NCBI GenBank assembly: GCA_965652415.1 | Contig: CBFGVH010000013.1 | Span: 1 to 42,378 of the forward strand | Reading direction: 5' to 3' | Origin: BQJD01 sp965652415 | Lineage (GTDB): Bacteria > Pseudomonadota > Gammaproteobacteria > Arenicellales > CAJQKF01 | DNA length: 42,378 nucleotides | Shown here: piece after piece, positions 1 to 8,177 of the stretch | How the letters are laid out: the number at the start of each line of letters is the position of its first letter | Numbering within the stretch: the stretch's first letter is position 1 | The notes under the pieces: generated by a model | Database searches by the model: none | Told to the model about the DNA's origin: nothing | What the model saw: only the letters and a program-made list of their open reading frames with translations | Made by a program: the position numbers and the translations under genes

Positions 1-894
<894 letters not shown>

Positions 895-952
895 TGGTCA
901 CCTTGGAAATGGCGGGCCCGCCTAAGAGGCGGCGGACGGTGGAAAAACGGCG

Positions 953-982
953 ATTATAGTGAGGCGCTTCGACAAACAACAA
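953..982 (-). promoter_or_regulatory. Candidate sigma70 promoter of argG
   Basis: On the minus strand a perfect TATAAT (953-958) lies 18 bp downstream of TTGTTG (977-982). It sits about 60 bp upstream of the argG start, in the only AT-rich patch of the argG-argF gap. The -10 is convincing, the -35 moderate. Confidence 0.5.
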
Positions 983-1014
983 ACCGGCGTCGACACCCGC
1001 ACCCCCAGCGCGGC

Positions 1015-1043
1015 TTCCAAACGCACAGGCTGCTCGCTATACT
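1015..1043 (+). promoter_or_regulatory. Candidate sigma70 promoter of argF
   Basis: TATACT at 1038-1043 is preceded at 17 bp by TTCCAA (1015-1020, four of six to consensus). It would give an argF leader of about 125 nt that contains the hairpin at 1055-1087. Confidence 0.4.
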
Positions 1044-1054
1044 TCTTGTTTGCC

Positions 1055-1087
1055 AACGCCCGGGGGCGAAAGTTCCAGGGCGTTTTT
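1055..1087 (+). terminator. Hairpin plus short T-run in the argF leader
   Basis: AACGCCC (1055-1061) pairs with GGGCGTT (1078-1084), and the T-run extends to 1087. A smaller alternative hairpin, CGCCC/GGGCG, lies inside the loop at 1057-1068. Its position between the candidate promoter and argF resembles a leader terminator or attenuator. The T-run is only five bases, so activity is uncertain. Confidence 0.3.
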
Positions 1088-1173
1088 CGTTTGTACTCCC
1101 GCCGAGCGGCCCCGCGCCGCCCGTTTCACGCCGGCGCGCCGCGCGGGAACGATCCAGTGCAGAGGTGTCGTCC

Positions 1174-2085
1174 ATGACCCGTCATCTTCTCAGTCTCAAC
1201 GACCTGACGGGCGAGGAGATCGTTCGACTCCTCGATCGCGCGGTGGAACTGAAGGGTATGCAGCGGCGCGGCGAGATCTACGAGCCGATGCGCGGCGGCG
1301 CGCTGGCGATGATCTTCGAAAAGTCCTCGACGCGCACCCGCGTGTCGTTCGAGGTCGCCGCCATCCAGTTCGGCGGCAACGCCATCTTCATCGCCCCCGG
1401 CGACAGCCAGCTCGGACGCGGCGAGCCGGTGGCCGACACCGCCCGCGTGCTGTCGTCGATGACCCGGGCCATCGTCATGCGCACCCACAGCCACGAACGC
1501 GTGGTGGAGCTGGCGAAGCATTCCCGGGTGCCGGTGATCAACGGTCTCTCCGACCGCTTTCACCCGTGCCAACTCCTCGCCGACCTGCTCACCTGGGTGG
1601 AACACCGCGGCAGCGTCACCGGCAGGACCGCGGCCTGGGTCGGCGACGGCAACAACATGTGCCATTCCTGGGCCAACGCCAGCAAGCTGCTGGGCTTCAA
1701 TCTCAATATCGCCACCCCGGCCGGCTACGAACCGGACCCCGACATCGTCACCGATCCCGCCGGTCGCATCACCCTGGGCAACGACCCTGCCGCGGCGGTC
1801 GCCGGCGCCGACGTGGTGGTGACCGACACTTGGGCGAGCATGGGCCAGGAGGAGGAGAAGCAGCAGCGCGTGAAGGATTTCGCGGGGTTCACCGTGGACG
1901 CGGCCTTGATGGCGCGCGCCGGCGCCGACGCCCTGTTCATGCACTGCCTGCCCGCCTACCGCGGCTACGAGGTGGCGAGCGAAGTCATCGACGGGCCGCA
2001 GAGCGTGGTATTCGACCAGGCCGAAAATCGCCTGCACGCGCAAAAGGCCCTGCTCGAGTTCCTGCTCAGGACCGTCGGCCCTTGA
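1174..2085 (+). CDS. argF: Ornithine carbamoyltransferase
   Basis: Transfers the carbamoyl group from carbamoyl phosphate to ornithine, giving citrulline, the substrate of the divergent argG product. The 303-residue length is normal for the family. Diagnostic motifs are all present: the carbamoyl-phosphate loop SSTRTR near residue 48, HPCQ near 130, and the ornithine-binding segment MHCLPAYRGYE near 257-267. The ATG at 1174 was chosen because it begins MTRHLLSLNDL, matching family N-termini; upstream in-frame codons would add an unrelated 380-residue tail antisense to argG. The stop codon overlaps the TTG start of the next ABC ATPase gene, so the two are probably co-transcribed. Confidence 0.97.
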   Translation: MTRHLLSLNDLTGEEIVRLLDRAVELKGMQRRGEIYEPMRGGALAMIFEKSSTRTRVSFEVAAIQFGGNAIFIAPGDSQLGRGEPVADTARVLSSMTRAIVMRTHSHERVVELAKHSRVPVINGLSDRFHPCQLLADLLTWVEHRGSVTGRTAAWVGDGNNMCHSWANASKLLGFNLNIATPAGYEPDPDIVTDPAGRITLGNDPAAAVAGADVVVTDTWASMGQEEEKQQRVKDFAGFTVDAALMARAGADALFMHCLPAYRGYEVASEVIDGPQSVVFDQAENRLHAQKALLEFLLRTVGP

Positions 2086-3131
2086 CAGCACTGCTCGAAG
2101 TCGACGGCATCACCTGCGCATACTCCGACCAGGTCGCGGTACGCGACCTGTCGTTCGAGGTCCCCCCCGGATCGCTGGTGTGCCTGCTCGGCCCGAGCGG
2201 CTGCGGCAAAACCACCGTCCTGCGCGCCATCGCCGGTTTTCATCCGCTGACGCGTGGAACGATCCGCATCGACGGCCGCATCGTCTCCTCGCGCGAAGTC
2301 GCGGTGCCGCCTGAGAACCGCCGGGTGGGCATGGTGTTCCAGGAGCACGCGCTGTTCCCGCACCTGACTGCCGGTGAAAACGTGGAGGCCGGGATCCGGC
2401 GACTACCTGCGGCAGAGCGCGCGGGCGTGGTCGAGGAACTGCTCGACAAGGTTGGGCTTTCCGGTTTCGCCGACCGCTATCCCCATGAACTGTCGGGCGG
2501 CCAGCAACAGCGCATCGCCCTGGCCCGGGCGCTGGCCCCGCGGCCGGCGCTGTTGCTCATGGACGAGCCGTTCTCGAACCTCGACCTGGAATTGCGCGAG
2601 AAGCTCGGCATCGAGGTCGGCGACCTGCTCAAGCGCGAAGGAATCACCAGCGTCCTGGTCACCCACGACCAGTTCGACGCTTTCGCCCTCGCCGACCAGG
2701 TCGGAGTGATGCGCGGCGGCGAGATCGTGCAATGGGACACGCCCTACCGGCTCTACCACGAACCGGAGACGCGCTTCGTTGCCGATTTCGTCGGCGACGG
2801 CGTGTTCCTGGACGGCCGCATCCTGGATCGCAACAGCATAGAAACCGAACTCGGCGTGGTCCAGGGTCGCGGTGTGCGCCACTTCCTCAACGACGCCGAG
2901 GTCGACGTCCTGATCCGGCCCGACGACATCGTGCCCGCGCTCGATGCCGACGCGATCGCCCATGCCACGGTGGTGCGCAAGGCCTTCAAGGGCGCGGAGA
3001 TCCTGTACACGCTCAGGCTCGCCAGCGGCGCCGAGGTGCTGTCGCTGTTTCCAAGCCACGAGGACCACGCCGTGGGCACCCGCGTCGGCATCCGCCTCGA
3101 CGCCGAACACCTCGTCATGTTCCCCAAATGA
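2082..3131 (+). CDS. ABC transporter ATPase, FbpC/PotA-type
   Basis: A 349-residue ATPase of the type that drives ABC importers, with a C-terminal TOBE-like regulatory domain (roughly residues 240-349). Seen in order: Walker A GPSGCGKTT, Q-loop VFQEHALFPH, signature LSGGQQQRIALARAL, Walker B LLLMDEPFSNLD, and H-loop VTHDQFDA. The sequence is closest in style to iron(III), thiamine or polyamine importer ATPases, but the substrate cannot be read from it. The TTG start at 2082 overlaps the argF stop and yields a natural N-terminus (TALLEVDGITCAYSDQ). No permease or binding protein lies nearby, since the next gene downstream is convergent. It is therefore an orphan subunit or partners with genes elsewhere. 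Confidence 0.9.
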   Translation: MTALLEVDGITCAYSDQVAVRDLSFEVPPGSLVCLLGPSGCGKTTVLRAIAGFHPLTRGTIRIDGRIVSSREVAVPPENRRVGMVFQEHALFPHLTAGENVEAGIRRLPAAERAGVVEELLDKVGLSGFADRYPHELSGGQQQRIALARALAPRPALLLMDEPFSNLDLELREKLGIEVGDLLKREGITSVLVTHDQFDAFALADQVGVMRGGEIVQWDTPYRLYHEPETRFVADFVGDGVFLDGRILDRNSIETELGVVQGRGVRHFLNDAEVDVLIRPDDIVPALDADAIAHATVVRKAFKGAEILYTLRLASGAEVLSLFPSHEDHAVGTRVGIRLDAEHLVMFPK

Positions 3132-3132
3132 C

Positions 3133-3155
3133 AGCGCCCGGCAGGGCCGGGCGCT
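3133..3155. terminator. Bidirectional hairpin between convergent genes
   Basis: AGCGCCCGGC (3133-3142) and GCCGGGCGCT (3146-3155) form a perfect 10-bp stem with a 3-nt loop, between the ABC ATPase stop and the rpoH stop. Neither side has a real T-run, so it is a weak intrinsic terminator or an mRNA 3'-end stabiliser serving both directions. Confidence 0.5.
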
Positions 3156-3182
3156 GGTTCGCGGCAGGCGAAGCCCGGACGG

Positions 3183-4037
3183 TCAGGCCACGAGCTGCGC
3201 CTTCATGTTGTCCATCGCCTTCTTCTCGATCTGGCGGATGCGCTCCGCCGAGACCCCGTACTCCTGGGCAAGGTCGGACAGGGTCGGCTTGGGCGCGTCC
3301 TCGTTCAGCCAGCGGCGCTGGATGATGTCGCGGCTGCGGTCGTCGAGCATGGCCAGCGCGTTGCCGAGCTGCGTGCTGCGCTCGCTGGCCTGGTCGGCGC
3401 GCGCCAGCACCCGGGCCGGATCGTAGCGGCTGTCGGCCAGGTAGCCGGCCGGCGATGGCACGAGCTCGTCGTCGGTCTCCAGCGGATCGAAGCTGATGTC
3501 GCTGCCGGTCAGGCGCGATTCCATCTCCTTGACCACCGCGGAGTCGACGTCGAGGCGGTCGGCGATGTCGTCGACCTCGTTCTGGCGCATCCAGCCGATG
3601 CGGTCGCGGGACTTGCGCAGGTTGAAGAACAACTTGCGCTGGGCCTTGGTGGTCGCGACCTTGACGATGCGCCAGTTCTTGATCACGTAGTCGTAGATCT
3701 CCGCGCGGATCCAGTGGACCGCGAATGAGACCAGGCGCACGTCGCGATCCGGATCGAACCGCTTGACCGCCTTCATCAACCCGATGTTGCCCTCCTGGAT
3801 CAGGTCCTGGATCGGCAGGCCGTAGCCCATGAATCCGCGCGCGACGCTGATCACGTAGCGCAGGTGCGAGAACACGAGCTGCCGGGCGGCGTCGAGGTCC
3901 TCCTCGTCACGCAGCCGGATGGCCAGCGCGCGCTCCTCTTCAGCGCTCAGGATCGGCGCCTCGTTGACCTGCTGCAGGTACAGGGCGAGGCCCTGGTTAC
4001 CCTTGACATCGAGCATCACCGGTAGTGTCTGCGACAT
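3183..4037 (-). CDS. rpoH: Heat-shock sigma factor sigma32
   Basis: Directs RNA polymerase to heat-shock promoters. The protein is 284 residues, the same length as E. coli RpoH. Region 2 is clear (HLRYVISVARGF, GLPIQDLIQEGNIGLMKAV, FAVHWIRAEIYDYVIKNW), followed by the RpoH-specific box QRKLFFNLR near residues 131-139. The C-terminal region 4 helix-turn-helix ends the protein (LSDLAQEYGVSAERIRQIEKKAM). ATG 4037 was chosen because GGAGG stands nine bases upstream and the product begins MSQTLPVM; the longer frame to 4079 would run through the CIRCE operator. It lies downstream of ftsX, as in enterics. Upstream sequence suggests control by HrcA and by more than one sigma factor. Confidence 0.97.
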   Translation of the reverse strand: MSQTLPVMLDVKGNQGLALYLQQVNEAPILSAEEERALAIRLRDEEDLDAARQLVFSHLRYVISVARGFMGYGLPIQDLIQEGNIGLMKAVKRFDPDRDVRLVSFAVHWIRAEIYDYVIKNWRIVKVATTKAQRKLFFNLRKSRDRIGWMRQNEVDDIADRLDVDSAVVKEMESRLTGSDISFDPLETDDELVPSPAGYLADSRYDPARVLARADQASERSTQLGNALAMLDDRSRDIIQRRWLNEDAPKPTLSDLAQEYGVSAERIRQIEKKAMDNMKAQLVA

Positions 4038-4072
4038 GATCGTCGTTCCTCCAGTCGTTCGTGGTGTGCCGT

Positions 4073-4099
4073 TTAGCACTCACCACCTTGGAGTGCCAG
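4073..4099. promoter_or_regulatory. CIRCE (HrcA) operator upstream of rpoH
   Basis: The consensus is TTAGCACTC-N9-GAGTGCTAA. Here the left half TTAGCACTC (4073-4081) is a 9/9 match. After exactly nine bases comes GAGTGCCAG (4091-4099), a 7/9 match, with the core GCACTC/GAGTGC perfectly inverted. It lies 36-62 bp upstream of the rpoH ATG and covers the predicted start site of the proximal promoter, the classic repressor position. Confidence 0.8.
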
Positions 4100-4115
4100 A
4101 GTATATTAAAGTTCC
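4088..4115 (-). promoter_or_regulatory. Candidate sigmaE-type promoter of rpoH
   Basis: GGAACTT (minus strand, 4109-4115) is followed after 16 bp by TCCAA (4088-4092). This resembles the envelope-stress sigmaE consensus (GGAACTT, about 16 bp, TCnnA). E. coli rpoH also has a sigmaE promoter, which makes the match more credible. Confidence 0.35.
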
Positions 4116-4127
4116 CTTATACTCAAG
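4100..4127 (-). promoter_or_regulatory. Candidate proximal sigma70 promoter of rpoH
   Basis: Minus strand: TATACT (4100-4105) preceded at 16 bp by CTTGAG (4122-4127), or at 15 bp by TTGAGT (4121-4126). Transcription would begin around 4093, inside the CIRCE element. Confidence 0.45.
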
Positions 4128-4163
4128 CTTTTTGCGGTGCGACATTTCGCCCCTGCCCCCTTC

Positions 4164-4192
4164 AAAATACGCCGGATCGCGCTATTTTCAAG
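4164..4192 (-). promoter_or_regulatory. Candidate distal rpoH promoter, sigma70 or sigma32-like
   Basis: Minus strand: CTTGAAA (4186-4192) matches the sigma32 -35 exactly. TTGAAA with a 16-bp spacer to TATTTT (4164-4169) equally fits sigma70. It lies in the AT-rich part of the ftsX-rpoH gap. Confidence 0.3.
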
Positions 4193-4263
4193 CGAACTCG
4201 TCCCATTGTTACCGCGATTTAAGGATTTCCGAGTAATTTGGTTGGTTTGATGGGGCCGTCGGT

Positions 4264-5172
4264 TCAACGGGGCCGTATCTCTCCGAGAAAGCGCGACACC
4301 GTGATCCAGGACGTGAGCCAGCCGATCACCCCCGCCCCCGCCACCACGCCGGCCAGCACGCGCGCGCCGGCGAAGCGGACCTCGGACACGCCGAGGTAGG
4401 CCTCGAGCAGCCTGCCGAGCGGATCGGCCGCCATGACATGCACGGCCAGGGCGATGGCCACGGCCAGTACGGCCCCGCCCACGCCGTACAACAGGCCGAG
4501 ATAGAGGTAGGGACGGCGGATGAAGGCGTCACTGCCCCCCACCAGGCTGATCACCTCCACCTCGTCACGGGCGGTCATCAGCGACAGGCGCACCGAGTTG
4601 GCGATCACCATCGCCACGCCGGCGAACAGCAATACCCAGAAGGCGCGCACCACGACCAGGGCGAGATCCGTCAGCGCGCGCAGTCGCGACACCCATTCGA
4701 GATCGACCTGCACCTCGCCGACGCCGTCGATGGCGGCGAAGCGTGAGGCGAGCGCCTCGTAGTCGGTGCTGTCGAGCCCGGCACGCGGGTATACCTCGAT
4801 CATGTCGGGCAACGGGTTCGGCCCAAGGTGTCCGCGCAGTTCCTCGAGGCCACCGGTGCGCAGCAGCTCGTCGAGGGCCACGTCGCGCCCGATGAGCACC
4901 ACCGTGTCCACGTCCGGCTCGTCCTCGACGCGCGCAGCGATGCGCTCCATGGCGGCCTCGTCGGCAGCGTCGACGTACAGCGACAACCGCGCAGCAGGTT
5001 GCCCCTGCCCGAACACCGCCGCCAGGTTGACCACCAGCACGTACAGGACCAGGGGCACGGCCAGGGCGACGCCGATGCCCGCCACGGTCAGCGCCGTGGA
5101 GAACGGGCGCCGAGCGAGACGTCCCAGGCAGTCGAGCAGGACCTGGGCGTGCCTCGCCAGGAGCGTGTTCAT
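4264..5172 (-). CDS. ftsX: Cell division protein FtsX
   Basis: Inner-membrane partner of FtsE. FtsEX is an ABC-transporter-like complex at the septum that activates periplasmic murein hydrolases rather than moving a solute. The 302-residue protein has a first membrane segment near 25-50 (TALTVAGIGVALAVPLVLYV), a periplasmic domain to about residue 165, and three further membrane segments (around 175-195, 220-245 and 270-295), the expected FtsX layout. It is shorter than the E. coli protein because the cytoplasmic N-terminus is short. ATG 5172 overlaps the ftsE stop in an ATGA, the usual coupling for this pair. Confidence 0.94.
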   Translation of the reverse strand: MNTLLARHAQVLLDCLGRLARRPFSTALTVAGIGVALAVPLVLYVLVVNLAAVFGQGQPAARLSLYVDAADEAAMERIAARVEDEPDVDTVVLIGRDVALDELLRTGGLEELRGHLGPNPLPDMIEVYPRAGLDSTDYEALASRFAAIDGVGEVQVDLEWVSRLRALTDLALVVVRAFWVLLFAGVAMVIANSVRLSLMTARDEVEVISLVGGSDAFIRRPYLYLGLLYGVGGAVLAVAIALAVHVMAADPLGRLLEAYLGVSEVRFAGARVLAGVVAGAGVIGWLTSWITVSRFLGEIRPR

Positions 5173-5843
5173 GGCATCCGCATCCGGTTGCCGGCCAGGC
5201 GCCCGCCGTCGAGAATCAACTGGCGGCAGGGACGGAAGCGCTCGATGTGGCCGAGATCGTGGGTGGCGACGACGACCGTGACGCCGTGTTGATGGAACTG
5301 GCGGAACAGGTCCATGACCTCACGCGACATCGCCTCGTCGAGATTGCCCGTGGGCTCGTCGGCGAGCAGGATGGAGGGCCGGTTGACCACTGCGCGGGCG
5401 ATGCCGACGCGCTGTTGCTCGCCGCCCGACAGCGCCCCGGGCAGCTGGTGCTCCAGGCCAAGCAGCCCGACCTTGTCGAGTGCCGCGCGCACCCGGCGGC
5501 CGATCTCGCGGCGCGCGACCCCGGCCACGACCAGCGGCAGTGCGACGTTGTCGGCCACGGTGCGGTCGGCCAGGAGCCGGTTGTCCTGGAACACCGAACC
5601 GATGCCGCGGCGGTAGGAGGGCAGTCGCCGGCGCGCCAGCTTGCCGACGTTGACCCCACCGATGACGATCTGGCCGCGGGTCGGCCGCTCCATGACCAGG
5701 AGCAGCTTGAGCAGGGTGCTTTTGCCGGCGCCGGAATGCCCGGTCACGAACACCATCTCGCCGGCGTCGATGCGGAAGGTGACGTGGTTCAGCGCGTCGC
5801 GCGGCGAACCGTAGTTCTTGCTGACCTGGCTGAAGTGGATCAA
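5169..5843 (-). CDS. ftsE: Cell division ATPase FtsE
   Basis: ATPase of the FtsEX division complex. The 224-residue product carries Walker A GHSGAGKST, signature LSGGEQQRVGIARAV, Walker B ILLADEPTGNLD and H-loop VVVATHD. The typical FtsE sequence ALNHVTFRIDAGEMVFVTG precedes Walker A. The start is TTG 5843 (product M-IHFSQVSKNYG), which aligns with the family N-terminus; no ATG or GTG is available in the right place. The gene begins 17 bp after the ftsY stop and overlaps ftsX by four bases, so ftsY-ftsE-ftsX form one operon. Confidence 0.95.
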   Translation of the reverse strand: MIHFSQVSKNYGSPRDALNHVTFRIDAGEMVFVTGHSGAGKSTLLKLLLVMERPTRGQIVIGGVNVGKLARRRLPSYRRGIGSVFQDNRLLADRTVADNVALPLVVAGVARREIGRRVRAALDKVGLLGLEHQLPGALSGGEQQRVGIARAVVNRPSILLADEPTGNLDEAMSREVMDLFRQFHQHGVTVVVATHDLGHIERFRPCRQLILDGGRLAGNRMRMP

Positions 5844-5860
5844 CGGGCCGCGCGCCCGGC

Positions 5861-6793
5861 TCAACGCGCCTCGTCGATCATGGCATCGACGAAGGGCTCG
5901 GCGGCGAAGCGCTCGAGGTCGCCGACACGCTCGCCGACGCCGATGAACGGGACCTTGAGATCGAAGCGCTCGGCCACCGCCACCAGTATGCCGCCGCGCG
6001 CGGTGCCGTCGAGCTTCGACACGCACAGGCCGGTCAACGGCACGTGGCGGGAGAAGTGCTCGATCTGCGACAGGACGTTCTGGCCGTTGCCGGCGTCGAC
6101 GGTGAGCCACACGTCGTGGGGCGCATCGGGGTCGAGACGGCGAATCACCCGCACCACCTTGGCGAGCTGCTCCATCAGGTCGGCATTGACGTGCTGTCGG
6201 CCCGCCGAGTCGATGATCAGCACGTCGGCGCCGCGGGCGCGGGCGGCCTGCAGCGCGTCGTGGGCCACTGCCGCGGCATCGGCACCGTGGCCCTGGGCGA
6301 TGACCGGCACTCCAAGTCGCTCGCCCCAGCGCTGCAGCTGCTCGATGGCGGCGGCGCGGAACGTGTCGCAGGCCGCCAGCATCACTGAATGACCCTGCTG
6401 CCGGTAGTAGTCGGCCAGCTTGGCGACCGTTGTGGTCTTGCCGACGCCGTTGACCCCGACCATCAGGATCACCCAGGGGTGGCGGTCGCCGGGCTCCGGC
6501 GCCGCGCTCTCGGCCCGGCCCAGGATTGTTGCAAGTTCCTGCTTGAGGCGCATGGTGAGCGCCCCGGCGTCGCCGATCCGCTCGCCGCGAGCCGCCTTCC
6601 TCAGGGAGTCGACCACCCGGCGGCTTGCCTCCACGCCCATGTCGGCAAGAATCAGGCGGTCCTCCAGCTCGTCGAAATCGGCATCGCCGAGGGTCGACGA
6701 ACCGCGAAACAGGCCGAGCAGGCCTTCCTTCAAGGAGCGACGGGTCTTGCCGAGGGTGGCGAACAGGCCGCCGCCGGATGCGTTTGATGCCAT
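5861..6793 (-). CDS. ftsY: Signal recognition particle receptor FtsY
   Basis: GTPase that receives SRP-ribosome complexes at the inner membrane for co-translational insertion. The 310-residue protein is nearly all NG domain: the helical N domain covers about residues 10-95, then G1 GVNGVGKTTT, the DTFRAAA segment, G3 DSAGRQ, G4 SKLDG and the closing GVGERVGDL. The acidic A domain of E. coli FtsY is absent, as in many bacteria. G3 normally reads DTAGR and G4 TKLDG; both have conservative Thr-to-Ser changes here. ATG 6793 (MASNASGGGLFATLGK) starts just before the amphipathic membrane-targeting helix. First gene of ftsYEX. Confidence 0.95.
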   Translation of the reverse strand: MASNASGGGLFATLGKTRRSLKEGLLGLFRGSSTLGDADFDELEDRLILADMGVEASRRVVDSLRKAARGERIGDAGALTMRLKQELATILGRAESAAPEPGDRHPWVILMVGVNGVGKTTTVAKLADYYRQQGHSVMLAACDTFRAAAIEQLQRWGERLGVPVIAQGHGADAAAVAHDALQAARARGADVLIIDSAGRQHVNADLMEQLAKVVRVIRRLDPDAPHDVWLTVDAGNGQNVLSQIEHFSRHVPLTGLCVSKLDGTARGGILVAVAERFDLKVPFIGVGERVGDLERFAAEPFVDAMIDEAR

Positions 6794-6917
6794 GGTCGGG
6801 AACAGGATCGGACGCGCTGGCGCCGGTGCCACTGGCACGCGGCGGACAATCGGGAGACAATCTCGCGCCAATGTCGAACGAGATGTATCAGGCCGCGTAT
6901 TGTACTGCAAGCCATCC

Positions 6918-6940
6918 GCGCCGGCCGAGCCGGCCGGCGC
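6918..6940 (+). other. GC-rich hairpin over the rsmD ribosome-binding region
   Basis: GCGCCGGCC (6918-6926) and GGCCGGCGC (6932-6940) form a perfect 9-bp stem with a 5-nt loop, ending one base before the GTG start of rsmD. In mRNA it would occupy the Shine-Dalgarno position; no purine-rich SD is visible there. Confidence 0.5.
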
Positions 6941-6941
6941 C

Positions 6942-7541
6942 GTGAGCCGGCATTCAGGGCGCGGCACGCTGCGCATCATCGGCGGGACGCTGCGCAGCCG
7001 GCGCATTCGCTTCGAGGGCATGGAGGGCCTTCGGCCGACGCCGGACCGGGTGCGCGAAACGCTGTTCAACTGGCTTGCGCCGGTCATACGCGGCGCCCGC
7101 TGCCTCGACCTTTTCGCCGGCAGCGGCGCCATCGGCTTCGAGGCTTTCTCGCGCGGCGCGGCGCGGGTCATCCTGGTCGAGAACCATCCGAGAGCTTTTC
7201 GAAATCTCGAGGACAACGTCGCCCAGCTCGGCGCCGGGCCCATCGTGCGCCTGGTCCGCGACAGCGCCTGGGACTTCCTCGCCCGCGATGCCGGACCGTA
7301 CGACATCGTGTTTCTCGACCCGCCTTTCGACAGCGCATCGCTGGACCGTGCGCTCACGCTCCTAATCCGCCGAGGCCTGCTGGCGCCCGGCGCGCTGGTC
7401 TACTGTGAACGCCGCGCCGTGCGCAATGCCGGCACCATGCCGCCCGGCTACGAACTGCACCGGGGTGGTCGTGCCGGCGACGTGGAATTCAGGCTGCTGC
7501 GGCCCGTTGATACCGATCGTGCGGCGACGACATTTGAATGA
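6942..7541 (+). CDS. rsmD: 16S rRNA (guanine-966-N2) methyltransferase
   Basis: Methylates N2 of G966 of 16S rRNA during 30S assembly. The 199-residue length matches E. coli RsmD. It has the RsmD N-terminal signature LRIIGGTLRSRRIRF followed by GLRPTPDRVRETLFNWL, the SAM-binding loop CLDLFAGSGAIGFEAFSRG, and catalytic motif IV DPPF in IVFLDPPFDSA. The GTG at 6942 is the only start that keeps the signature without adding sequence antisense to ftsY. The gene is divergent from ftsY and upstream of coaD, the common gammaproteobacterial arrangement. Confidence 0.94.
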   Translation: MSRHSGRGTLRIIGGTLRSRRIRFEGMEGLRPTPDRVRETLFNWLAPVIRGARCLDLFAGSGAIGFEAFSRGAARVILVENHPRAFRNLEDNVAQLGAGPIVRLVRDSAWDFLARDAGPYDIVFLDPPFDSASLDRALTLLIRRGLLAPGALVYCERRAVRNAGTMPPGYELHRGGRAGDVEFRLLRPVDTDRAATTFE

Positions 7542-7558
7542 ACCGGCGCGGCGTGTGC

Positions 7559-7587
7559 TTGCACCCGGCCTTTCGGCGCAGTATTCT
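7559..7587 (+). promoter_or_regulatory. Candidate sigma70 promoter of coaD
   Basis: TTGCAC (7559-7564) and TATTCT (7582-7587) with an ideal 17-bp spacer, about 48 bp upstream of the coaD ATG. It indicates coaD can be transcribed independently of rsmD. Confidence 0.5.
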
Positions 7588-7635
7588 CGCGGATTTGTTG
7601 CAGCGCAATAAAATCGACGACAGGACACCACACTC

Positions 7636-8118
7636 ATGATCAGGCGCGTCGTCTATCCGGGCACCTTCGATCCCATCACCAACGGCCACATCGACCTCGT
7701 CAAGCGGGCCGGCGCGATGTTCGACGAAGTCATCGTCTCCATCGCCGCCAACCCGGGCAAGAAGCCGATGTTCACCCTCGGCGAGCGCGTCGAGCTGACC
7801 CGGCAGGCGCTGGCCGACATCGACAACGTGCGCGTGCGCGGCTTCACCGGCTTGCTGGTCCACTACCTTCACGAAGTCGACTCGCGCATCATTCTCAGGG
7901 GTCTGCGCGCCGTGTCCGACTTCGAGTACGAGTTCCAGCTCGCCGCCATGAACCGGCGTCTCGACGGCGGCATCGAAACCGTGTTTCTCACGCCCGGGGA
8001 GAACTACACGTTCATCTCCGCGTCCCTGATCAAGGAGATCGCCATGCTCGGCGGCGACGTATCGCCCTTCGTCCATCCGCGGGTCAACGACGCGATCAAG
8101 TCGAAGATCGAGCGCTGA
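7636..8118 (+). CDS. coaD: Phosphopantetheine adenylyltransferase
   Basis: Adenylates 4'-phosphopantetheine to dephospho-CoA, the penultimate step of coenzyme A synthesis. At 160 residues it has the standard length. The nucleotidyltransferase motif appears as PGTFDPITNGHIDLV near residues 8-22, the substrate-binding RGLRAVSDFEYEFQLAAMNR near 88-107, and the C-terminal FISASLIKEIA motif near 125-135. ATG 7636 begins MIRRVVYPGTFDP, typical of the family. The ferredoxin gene follows 59 bp downstream on the same strand. Confidence 0.97.
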   Translation: MIRRVVYPGTFDPITNGHIDLVKRAGAMFDEVIVSIAANPGKKPMFTLGERVELTRQALADIDNVRVRGFTGLLVHYLHEVDSRIILRGLRAVSDFEYEFQLAAMNRRLDGGIETVFLTPGENYTFISASLIKEIAMLGGDVSPFVHPRVNDAIKSKIER

Positions 8119-8177
8119 GCCGTGGGCACGCCCTGCCGCCTCTTGACAAGCGCGCCGCCCGACGGCATCCGTTAGCG

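Noticed and set aside
895..1173. ArgR boxes between argG and argF
   Set aside because: No pair of sites resembling the TGAAT-N6-ATTCA-type consensus was found, although the layout would suit one.
4236..4266. Terminator for ftsX formed by the two GGGGCCG sequences
   Set aside because: They are direct, not inverted, repeats and no T-run follows on the minus strand.
8143..8148. TTGACA upstream of the ferredoxin gene
   Set aside because: At 15-19 bp there is only GC-rich sequence and no -10-like box.
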